A stretch of 64,000 nt of DNA from Solen grandis (taxonomy: Eukaryota > Mollusca > Bivalvia > Adapedonta > Solenidae), in contig CM037788.1 in the NCBI GenBank assembly GCA_021229015.1, forward strand, positions 40,900,049-40,964,048, in the 5' to 3' direction. The first letter of the stretch is position 1, and each line of letters begins with the position of its first letter. A program made the position numbers and the translations under genes. Below the pieces are notes generated by a model. The model did not search any database. It had not been told where the DNA came from and saw only the letters and a program-made list of their open reading frames with translations. Positions 45,601 to 57,600 of the stretch are shown here, piece by piece.

Positions 45601-48600
45601 TGGTATGTAGCATCATCTTATGGGCCACTACCAACATTGTACAAATCATAGCCCTATGGTGATAAATGACCCCGCACCAGGGGTCACTTGTTTTACATAG
45701 AGTTATATAGGAAAAGCTTAAAAAATTTCTTCTATGAATCAATAAGGCCTAGAGCTAAGATTTTTGGTATGTAGTAGCATCTAATGGTTCATTACAAAGA
45801 TTTTCAAAGTCTTGGCCCTACGGTGATAAATGACCCTGCGCCCAAGTCTTCTCTGAAACCATATGGCCCATTGCTTAGATATTTGGTGTGTAGTATTGTC
45901 AGGGGTAAAATGTTTTAGATTAAGTTATATCAGAATCCTTGTCTGTTTAAAAACCTTGACATCAGTTGAAGCAATGGTACTCAGGTGAGCGATTCAGGGC
46001 CATCATGGCCCTCTTGTTGTTTGGAAATGTAGCTGTCAGTTTTCCATTATATTTTACAAAACCAGCCCTTTTAAAAGGCAAGCTGACGAAGAAACCCATG
46101 GAAAATGTCACCTCCAGACCAGAGACCGAGAAGCCAAGAAACACAAAAGAAAACCCGGTCGTTTGGGAAGTGGGTGGAGAAGTACCCCGGGTAGTGGAAC
46201 ACAAGGAACGCACTCCCTATCATGCTATTGTCAACTCCTATATGAGGAGTGGGTCCAGTTTCGTGGGGCGGTTGCTAGGATTTCATCCTGACTCATTCTA
46301 CTTCTATGAGCCATTGAACAAGTATCTGCTCTGGGAATACTTCCACGGGAAACAAATGTGCCAGTCCAACACGTGCCAGTGTAGGTGAGTAGTGTCCCCT
46401 TGATTGACTCTTCACTTCCGTTGTTATGCATTATACATAATGCTTAATTATAGACAACAGTTATGAATATGTAGAGACATGATAAATTTTAATTATATAG
46501 TTTATGTGCATGATATTTTCTAGGTCAATCTGCACATTTCGATGACTGCACAACTGCAGAAATAAGTTTCTGTAGACTTAAACTATACATGATACAGCGT
46601 AGTGTAGTGTTTGTTGTTGTTGTATTTTTCTGTTTTCCATTATTTTCAATTTGCTCTTTGTGGCTAGAGGATAAAGATATATTCGGTCCAACATTTATCA
46701 TGATAGAAATTTGCATGTTGAAAGACTGTTTTGTTATAGGAACGTAACGAAATCTAAAAAAAAAACCGCAGATTTTTTAGCTAACGGGTACACACGAATA
46801 TTACCTAATATAGTCGGAAACGATCCAATAGCATTCCGAAACGCTCTGAACGTTATGAATATTAAGGGGCAACGTTTTTCTGACTCAATAAAATTAAGCT
46901 GTGGGTGACTGACAGCATTATACCGACATTAGACATGCTTGCTTGTTTATTGAGTTTAACGTCGAGCCAACAGTATTGAAGTAATTAGGAGAAAATGTCT
47001 ACTTGAGACAGATAGTGCTTCCATACTGCAGCATCACGCCATAAACATGTGGCATGATACCATGTTGCATTATCCTGACACCTGGCCAATGTGTTTCCGA
47101 TAATGTTTATTGATTTCCGGAAACTCCCGAGACACGATTTTGTTTCTTGAAGAAACAAGAGACACCGGCCATCTTGTACTAGTACAATTGCGCAGATAGA
47201 TTTTTATAGCCATAATGTTGCAAAAAGTAAAGATTTTTAATTTCCAATATGCTTTTTAAGTTTAAAGAACCGAATACATCTTCAAGCACTGGGACTAGTA
47301 GCGTGTATGGCCGATTTTCATTAGAATATACCTTCACATTTAAGATTTTTTCTCAAGATGACTTCACATCTTCCCGAAACTTACATACATGTATATCATG
47401 ATATGGATTATTTACCGGTAGTATTTATTTAAATTAAGGGCTGTTACCAGTTAAAATTGGTTATTCTGCCCCAGGTAATCTTCTTTTTCTATAAAGGTAA
47501 CTTCACATCATCATGAGCTTTAGTACAAATGTACATCATTATATAAACTTATAAAACACAGGCAAATATTTGGTTCTGATCATATTCCGGTGGGGCATTG
47601 GTGTTTCAGAGACACATTTTCTTGTTTAACATGGTAACTAAGGATTGAATCTGACAACTCGAAGCCATACCTTTGTCCAAAAATATGCTACCAAACAGAT
47701 CTAATTCCATCCATCTGCAACACCCTCAGTCAGAACTATTTCATTAGAAAATTTCTTTATAAACTGCAACATTGTAGCAACAGGATTCATGTGAAATGAC
47801 TTGCAATCCCGACGGTGTTAGGTCGACGATCATGTCATCTTAATTTCTTAATGTTTTTTTTTTTTCCTAATAATATACGAAAAGTAACCAAGCAAACACG
47901 TACCCTTTTCCCCCACATTGATGAAAATGTAAATATATACTTCATAAATGTACCTCATCGAATAAAGGTATACTCGATGCTATACTTTACGTTTGATATT
48001 TAATGAAAGCACAAAAACTATTTAGGTACTGTTTTACTGATTCCGATTCGGCTGGCCATTCTATCTGGGGAAGAACGGAAAGTTTGCATTATACAAAATT
48101 GACTGTTCCTATTACCAACAAACACTAGAGGCTCGTCTTAGTTAGTTTAAACTGTGTTAGTTATTGTACGTCGAATGGAGTCTTAAATCTATTCTATTAG
48201 AAAATAAAAAGTATAAATCAAAAGGGAAATTTCACATTAGATTTGAGACATATCAAACTAGCACCGGTTGGATTGAAATCCAAAAGCAGAATGGGGCCTG
48301 TGCAAAAAAAAAATAATAATAATAAAAATGAATGAATAAATAAATAAATAAATAAACAGCCAAATTATGTAGATGTGTTAAATAACTATTTAACCAATGA
48401 ATTTGTCCCCGCATATACAAAGAATATGGTTATAGTGCCAGCAAGGATAAGCTTAATATATTTTAATTTCTTACTCTTCCATATTTTAGCCGATACATGT
48501 TGTTATACCTTGTACAATTTCATATCATGGTACTACGTTTAATAGCATTTAATGCATGCGCCTGTAACAAAGGCATCGCTTATACTTAATATTATTAATA

Positions 48601-51600
48601 TGTGTTTTATTATTATTTAAGAATCGTAATGAAAAAGTGTTTTAGATGAAAGCATGTCGTTTTCTTAGTAAACGGATTTTTACTAGGACATAGCCGCCTC
48701 TAACATTCTCAGCCCTAACTTTGAAATAGTGACATCCTCGATAAGTTCTCGAGATTAAAGGTTTACTGAGGAATACTGTTTTTAACAATTATCCATCAAC
48801 CATACATAGCGCTTAGCGATGCCTCAATGCTTAGGGCGACTTTCATTATACATTGTACATGTTTCTCTTATAGAAACACTTATAATACTTATAACAAAAT
48901 AATGGTGGCTTACGCTTGTTAGTAATTAAAGTATCATTACGCTCGCAGTATTTCTGGTTGTTATATTCGATCTTGTTAATGTTGAATTTATACCTCAATT
49001 TGTTTTCTTGCCATGTGTTTTCTGTACATATTCCATTTTTTAGTGATTTTATGTTTCAATGATTTGTAAAAAATATAAAGAAAATATACGGAATATAGTT
49101 ATTCATTCTGTGTATATTTTCGATGAAAATTTTCAATGCTGAACATGACCAATTTTTAAACGATTTCAAAATATGCAAACGATACAACAAATCGTCCCTG
49201 TTTTGCGATGGAATATCAAAAATCAATTAACTGTTATGTAAAAAAATTCAGCAGTGTCTGATACATAAGAATGCGCAGTTCAAAACAGGTAAAAGAACGG
49301 AATTTCTTTCAGTTATACAAATGTAGTTGTCACCATATATACTTGTCAGGCCGGTTATTAGGTTATTAACAGTACACATGGTATTTGCATTACGATAATC
49401 CATCAATTAGTATAATTATTGTATAGTTATTAAATACTGCTAGAAATGCTTTTAAAACTTTAAACCTGAAGTTTTGGATCTTTCTGTTGATCGCCCACAG
49501 TATAAATGGGTAAACATAAAATACATGTATTGTCAAAGTATTGATATTCGAATATTTCAACTCCTATATGGGGATTACAGGACATATCCCAAGAAAATTT
49601 TGACAGCTGCAGACATGGAAATGTTCATGTTTCTACGGTATGGCCTACCCTACTATAATATATACCGAATAGTAGTACTATAGAAGATGAACTAACCTAG
49701 CCTTGAGTTACTAATAGGTTCATACAGAGGACAGTTTCAATTTAACCAAGCTCATCAGCATAGTTAAATTTGTGATAAAAAATCTCTTGTTTCTCTATTT
49801 GTATTTATTTATTAGCTCACCTGAGCACAATGTGCTCATGGTGAGCTATTAGGATCACCCTGCGTCCGTCGTTGTGCGTCGTCCGTCGCCAACAATTTGT
49901 TTTAAACGACATCTCCTCTGAAACCGCTGGACAGAATTTGATTAAACTTGGCTGGGATGATCCTTGGGTGAAATTTCACAAAAGTTGCTAAAATAAACTT
50001 GATCCATGTGGAACTCTGGTTTCCATGGCAACGGAAAGAAAAAATATCATAATGATAACTTTAAATATCATCTCCTTCAAAACTACTGGCTAGGTTACAA
50101 AATGTTTTGGTACAGATGATCCTTGGGTAACCATCTACCAAGATTACTAAAATTATTCCGATCCATAAAATAGGCAGGATTAATTTGCAATACATGTATA
50201 TAGTGAAATCTTTAAACAACATCTCCTCTGAAACCGCTGGACAGAATTTGATTAAACAAGGCAGGGGTGATCCTTGGGTGAACCTTCACAAAAGTTGCTA
50301 AAATAAACCTGATTCATGTAGACTTCTGGTTGCATTGGCAATAGAATGAAAACTTTAAAAATCATCTCCTTCAAAACTACGCGCCAGATTTCAAAATGTT
50401 TTAGCACAGATGTTCCTTGGGTAACCCTATACTCAGGTGAGCGATTTAGGTCCGCTATGGCCCACTTGTTTTAAGGAGGGTATGTAAGGAAATTGCATTT
50501 TACAAGTGGCTCCATACAGTTGATGGTGGTGATGGCTTTATTTATTTTTAAGTACAATATTCAAGTATATTATAAACTGTTCTCTGTTGAAATATGATAC
50601 ATCACTAACTCTTTTGCTTCTTACAGCTCTTCGTCAAATATGTTCATATCTAAGGCTTTAGGTTGCTGGTCATATCATAGCTTTATTGCAGCTTTAAACA
50701 TTGTGACCCTTTATTTTATCTCTGTCTTCCTCTATTTACTCATTTGCTTTGTAATATTAATGAACGTACCTCTCACAAATCACATGCTCTTCGGTCGACG
50801 ATAAACAATTCGTACTCTGACTTTTCAGACTGAGCTTTTTTGATCACCCTGCTTCAGTCGTGCGTTTTCTGTCGTCAACTTCTTTATTTGATTAAAATCA
50901 CCCCTGAAATCGGCGGGAAGAAATTGGTGAAACTTTGCAAAGGTGATTTTGGGTGTTCCCGTGCTAAAGCTGCAACTTAAACTCGATCCGTGTAGAACTG
51001 GTTTCATTGGAATTCAAATCAAGTCTGAAAACCTCCTCTGAAGCATGTAGTCATTTTTGTCGTACCTGTTAAAGTTGCTAACCGTTTTACAAAAGAAAAG
51101 TCTTCAAATGCCTTGGATTGACTTATGTGGAAGTTCACCACCAGTGAAAGGCTCTCTCTCTCTCTCTCTCTCTCTCTTACATATTTACGACCTACTATCT
51201 TTTATCCTCTTCATCAGACTTGGTAGGTTGGTTGTTGTTGTTGTATTGTGGTTTACCGTCGCTGCGATAGTATTTCAATCATATATCGACGTCCAGCTAA
51301 TTACAGGTTGAGGAAGACCCCGAGTACACAGAGGTACCTGGGTAGAACCACCGCCCTACCGCAAGCCAGCTGGAAGGCTTCCTCATATGAAAAATCCGAA
51401 GTCTCTACCGGGATTTGAACCCACAGCAGTGAGGGGCTGAGAGATTTGTAGTCCACGACTGTAACCGCTCGGCCACGGCGGTCCCTAAAATGTTTGTGTG
51501 GACCATTTCTCTGAAAGTATTTGAGGTATCAACATTAACTTTAAAGATGCATAGATGTCATGCAGTGCAAGGGAACTTTATTTCTTCACCTGAAAACTTT

Positions 51601-51658
51601 TGAATTATTGCCTTTTTTTATGCCCCCGCATCAATAGATCTGGGGAATATTGGTTTTG

Positions 51659-51689
<31 letters not shown>

Positions 51690-54600
51690 ACAAAACTTGA
51701 CCATAACACGGAAGTCCTTCCACCTAGAACCTCCAAACCTCACATGTACATGCACCTTGAAGAGCTCAAACCCTCCAGACCCACTTGGAGGTCACGGGGT
51801 AAAAGGTCAAGGTCATCTTGACCCCAAAACACCCACTTTATGAACGTGCTTCCATTCATAACCTCAAAACTTCACATGTGTATGCACTTTGATGCGCTCT
51901 ATTACATTTACAGGTATAAGGGTTAAAAATTCACCTTATGAGCCCAATCCAACAGGTCACAGGGCCAAAGGTCAAGGTCACCATGACCTAAAACAAATAT
52001 TAACATTAAACACATTATGAACGTTCTTCCATCCATAACCGCCAAACTTCACAGGTGTATGCACCTTGATGAGCTCTACCCGCCGGTGACCTTGTCTTTC
52101 AAATGACCATGACCTCCAATGTCTAAGACCCTTGCAGTGCACGGCGTTCATTCGAACGTATTGGCTTTTTAGCTCACCTGAGCACTTGTGCTCAGGGTGA
52201 AATTTTGTGGTCGCCTTTTGTCCGTCGTTCGTCGTCCGTCGTCAACAATTGCTTGTGAACACTCTAGAGGCCACAGTTTTGGCCCAATCTTCATGAAACT
52301 TGGTCAGGATGTTTGTCTACATAATATCTCGGATGAGTTCGAAATTGGGTCATGTGGGGTCAAAAACAAGGTCACCAGATCAAATCTTAGAAAAACCGTG
52401 TGAACACTCTACAGGCCACAGTTTTGGCCCAATCTTCATAAATTTTGGTCAGGATATTTGTCTACATGATATCTTGCATGAGTTTGAACTTGGGTCATGT
52501 GGGATCAAAAACTAGGTCACCAGGTCAAATCTCAGAAAAACCTTGTGAACTCTCTAGAGGCCACAGTTTAAGCCCAATCTTCAATAGATTTGGTCAGGAT
52601 GTTTGTCTAATTGATATATTGGATGAGTTCGAAAATGAGTCACATGAGGTCAAAAACTAGGTCACCAGGTCAAATCTTAGAAAAATCTTGTGAACACTCT
52701 AGAGGCCTACATTTTTGTCCCAGTCTTCATGTAATCCCCCGCGCGAAGCGGAGTTCGTGGTTTATAGAATGCTTCGTCGTCGTCTCACGTCGTACAGTCG
52801 TCCGTCAGTCCGCAGTGTGCGAATCATTGTGTCGCTATATCTTGAACGCTTGGACACATTTTCTTCAAACTCAGCTAAAATGTTAACCTCATTGAGTGAT
52901 GTGCAGAAGCATGTGCGGTCATGTGGCTCAAGGTCAAGGTCAAATTTGAAGGTCAAATGTTATTTTCGTGTCGCTCCATATCTCATGAACGCTTGGACAC
53001 ATTTTCTTCAAACTGGCTAAAGTACTCATTGACTGATGTGCAGAAGGCATGAGCGGTCACGCTGGCTCAAGGTCAAGTTATACTTGAAGGTCAAATGTTA
53101 TTTTCGTGTCTGCTCCATATCTCATGAACGCTTGGAACATTTTCTCAAACTCGGCTAAAATGTTAACCTCATTGAGCGATGTGCAGAAGGCAGAGGTGGT
53201 CACGCTGGCTCAAGGTCAAGGTCATACTTGAAGGTCAAATGTTATTTTCTTGTCCGCTCCATATCTCATGAATGCTTGGACACATTTTCTTCAAACTCGG
53301 CTAAAATGTTAACCTCATTGAGCTGATGTGCAGAAGGCATGAGGCGGTCACGCTGGCTCAATGTCAAGGTTATACTTGAAGGTCAAATGTTATTTTCGTG
53401 TCCGCTCCATATCTCATGAACGCTTGGACACATTTTCTTCAAACTCGGCTAAAATGTTAACCTCTTTGAGCTGATGTGCAGAAGGCATGAGGTGGTCACG
53501 CTGGCTCAAGGTCAAGGTCATACTTGAAGGTCAAATGTTATTTTCGTGTCCGCTCCATATCTCATGAACGCTTGGACACATTTTCTTCAAACTCGGCTAA
53601 AATGTTAACCTCATTGAGCTGAAGGCATGAGCGGTATGCTTGCTCAAGGTCAAGGTCATACTTGCAGGTCAAATGTTATTTTCGTGTCCGCTCCATATCT
53701 CATTCAGGAGTGTTCCCCTTGCCTTACACAGACCACTTCTTGACCTGGATTGCACTTCCACAGTGATTTATTGTACTCGGTAAATAATAGTATGTCATGT
53801 TCACAATCATACAAATTATTTCATGATATATAAAGTTTTTAATTGAGTTACACATGTACTTTTTGGTTACCTAACACATCCTATACTTCATTTATGTTCA
53901 CTTTTTGTACTGTTTCCCATGTAAAAATTGTCAGTAAACTTTTAATATATGTGCCTCCGAATTCTGAGATTCATACATAACTCCGGAAAGTTAAATTGTC
54001 TTAAACTGATCTTCTATGTCTGCTACAACCATGCCAGGTTAAGGTGAACATAATCTTATGACCAAACAAATTCTAATATTTGGCCAGCGGCGGGGGATAT
54101 AGCTGTCCTTTGGACTGCCTTGTTAAACTTGATATGAATGATGACTGCAGGAATTCCCAGTTGAGTGCAAATTCAGGTAGGATCTAAATGTAGGTCACTT
54201 AGTCAAATGTTAGAAAAACACTTTAGATGCCAGATTTTTTGTCATTATGCCTAACACAGCCATCTTACTCATGTGAGCAACACAGGGCCATCTTGGCCCT
54301 CTTTTTTTCTGAATAATACAAAATATTTTAAATATCAACGTTAATACTCATAGGGCGAAGATTAAGAAGTAGAGCAATGTTTTTTTTTTGTTTTTTTTTT
54401 TTTGTTTTTTTTTAGCTTTCTTAATCACCACGCACTATTCAGCGGAGGATATAAATTTGCCATTTCTTTTCTTTATAGGTCATATAATTCTGTCACATTT
54501 GAACCTAGCATATATCGGAAAAAAAACACTTTGTTTATGTAGCATATTGTGTTGATCATTGTAAAATGTTGGTAATACACTGTATTGTATGTAATGCACG

Positions 54601-57600
54601 ATATATGTTGCAGGTCTGGTGGAGGAGACCCGCAAAGCTATGTAAAAAATTTAGCTAATATCAACAAATGTGCCGGCTTCAGAGATATTGTGTTTCCAGG
54701 AACAACGGACTTTTACTCTGGTACGTCTCACAATGTACGTTTTGTTAATCCGCGTGACCTTTTTAACAGGCCATTGGCGCTGTCCGAGGAGAAAATTGAA
54801 ACCTCAAACAAATTGCATGTAAAACTATTACAGCTTCTTTTTTATCCCAAAGTGAAGTTGGATATGAAGGGAACACGCACGTGTCCTAGCGCGTGGCGAT
54901 TCGTCCCAGTTTTGAGTCAAGCAAAGACTTATTACACAAAGATTGGCAACAAGTCTAAATCTCACAAAGCATCTAACAAATTGTCCAAATCTCGCAAAGT
55001 CACGTTTTCAAATATCTCATATTCAGTCGAATGTATGAAAGTGGATTATAGATCATAACATTTCCATCAAAATACCTTATGCATCAATTTAGGTCAAGAA
55101 ATAAAAATGTTTAATTTAAAATAGGAAAGTACTTGCATCCTAATAACCATGTAAAATGTGTTGTTTTCCTTCCAAACTTATTGCATTTAAGTCATTATTC
55201 AAAAGAATGTTTTAAGATAAATCAAACTGAAAATAACTCCTTGTGGTAGAGAAATCATTATTACATAATATGGTTTCATTTTCGTCTGTGATTTTTCCAT
55301 AGTTTTTTTTTGAAAATTTACAATTTTTCTGTGTGCCTAAATAATATTTCCCACTGGCTTTTACAGAAGTTTCCTATCTCTGTAATATGTTTTGACTCAA
55401 ATCAGTGTAGCTAGGGTATTCATAAAATTCAGTTATAACTCTTAAGATGTGTTGATTAAAATATTGCAAAACACTGCAGTGCATTCCAAGCATCTAAGAA
55501 AAGACAACTCACTGCTTACGTTTATTTTTGTCCCAGCGTTAAGAGGTCTGCTATTGCTTCTGTAACTTCTTTGTCATGTTGAAAGGTGTTAACATTGTTG
55601 CTCTTGACGAGAGGAAAAAAAACACGCACGGTCGTGCTGTTGACGTCATTTAGGCGACGTTACTGTTGAGACATTGCATCTTGGAATCAAGCAAAGATGA
55701 CATGTTTTTGTGTGAAAACTGAAGCATAATGTTTCATATTATTAGAAACGTTCGACATTTCGAAACATTTCCGATTTCAGAGTTAAGATCTCACAAGTCA
55801 AACGTTTTCCTTGTCATATCATTGAGTCTACGCCTCTTCGCAATGTCCTTGTTTAAACTTAGACTTCCATCTCTTATAGAACAATTTGTATAGAACGTTC
55901 ACCTCCGGGACGGGGGATAATGGGTTCGATCCTCAAATGCGACATACCAGTCGTTAGAATTGTAACTGTAACTGGTAGCTACCTGATCGGCGCTCAGTTG
56001 GGTGTGGTATCAAGCCACATGTCTATTGCGTGAAATTGCAGTGTCGCAGGACTATATCTGTCTCCAAATGAGTGAAATACTATTGGTGGGACGTTAAATC
56101 CCATAAAAAAAACAAGATGATTTAAAATTATTGATTTAATTATAAATTTTGTATAATGAGGTGTATTTATGCTATCAGATTTGGTTACAGAACCATCGTT
56201 GCGGTTTTGGAAGGGGCCATAATTTGCGTAGATATGCAAAATAACATGTTCAACTTAATACCCCTTGTTTTGATATACATTGTTGTATTTTCATGTTTAA
56301 AGTTCAAAGAAAATGAAGGAATGATTCAGTATAATTTCTGCCTAAATAGAAATTTAGAAATTTAAACCCTATGATCATGAATATAAGCCTTTATTATTAA
56401 ATAATTATATTGGTATATCCCTCATAAACTTATTTACTAATAAGCGGGGAGGGGGGACGCGGATGAACTTTTTACTATAAGCGGAGGGGGGGGCGCGGAT
56501 TGAAACTTATTTACTAATATGGGGGGGGACGCGAGTGAAATATTTACTAATAAGCGGGGAGGGGGGAGACGCGGAGTGAAACTTATTTACTAATATGCGG
56601 GGAGGGGGGACGCGGAGTGAAACTTATTTACTAATAAGCGGGGAGGGGGACGCGGAGTTAAACTTATTTACTAATAAGCGGGGAGGGGGACGCGGAGTGA
56701 AACTTATTTACTAATATGCGGGGAGGGGGGACGCGGAGTGAACTTATTTACTAATAGCGGGGGGGAGTCGCGGAGTGAAACTTATTTACTAATAAGCGGG
56801 GAGGGGGGACGCGGAGTGAAACTTTTTTTCCTAATAAGCGGGGAGGGGGGACGCGGAGTGAAACTTTTTTTCCTAATAAGCGGGGAGGGGGGACGCGGAT
56901 GAACTATTTATATAAGGGGGAGGGGGAGACGCGGAGTGAAACTTATTTACTAATTGCGGGGAGGGGAGCGGAGTGAAACTTTTTTCCTATAGCGGGAGGG
57001 GACGCGGAGTGAATTTTTTCTAATACGGGAGGGGACGCGAGTGAACTTTTTTTCCTAATAACGGGAGGGGGACGCGGGTGAAATTTTTTCCTAATAAGCG
57101 GGGAGGGGACGCGGAGTGAAACTTTTTTTCCTAATAAGCGGGGAGGGGGGGGGGGACGAGGAGTGAAAAATGTGAAGTATTCACATCAGTAGTCAGATAC
57201 AAATTTTTTAAAGCATTTCGTAAGTCATTACATACCTATATCAACATACATTTTGTAAATTAAATACCTTCCTATATAGTCTTCTTATCAGATACTATAG
57301 TTAATCCAGTTTTACTTATTCCTCTCAGTATATTAACAAATCGTGTGCTAGTTAAATGAAAAACCATTGAATCCTTTATTTCAGGTCCGGCATGGGATAA
57401 ATTTACAAAGTGCACGAAGAGATATGGACGGCCCAATATGTTCCGGGCCCCGGATCAGTGCCTATTTGACATCCAGATTGTGTGTAGCAAGTATAAACAC
57501 GTGGTATCAAAGGTACTGAGGCTAACTCTGGACAACTACATGAACTTTCTCGGGCAAACTAAAGATGTGAAACTGATTCATCTTTTTCGGGACCCTCGGG

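Noticed and set aside
44861..45742. Minus-strand frames of 60-123 codons
   Set aside because: They run through tandem repeat modules and repeat each other's sequence (SFITLCKTSDPWCGV), so they are repeat translations.
45966..46004. Extended N-terminus of exon 2 starting at 45966
   Set aside because: The codon at 45966 is TTG, and the segment is the tail of a transposable repeat. A stop lies just upstream at 45957. Exon 1 at 33591 gives a better anchor.
52188..53020. Overlapping 71-101-codon frames
   Set aside because: They repeat the same translated modules of the D1 repeat and element E, with no protein-family match.
56426..57165. CRISPR-like array
   Set aside because: Units are contiguous tandem repeats without distinct spacers, in an animal intron.
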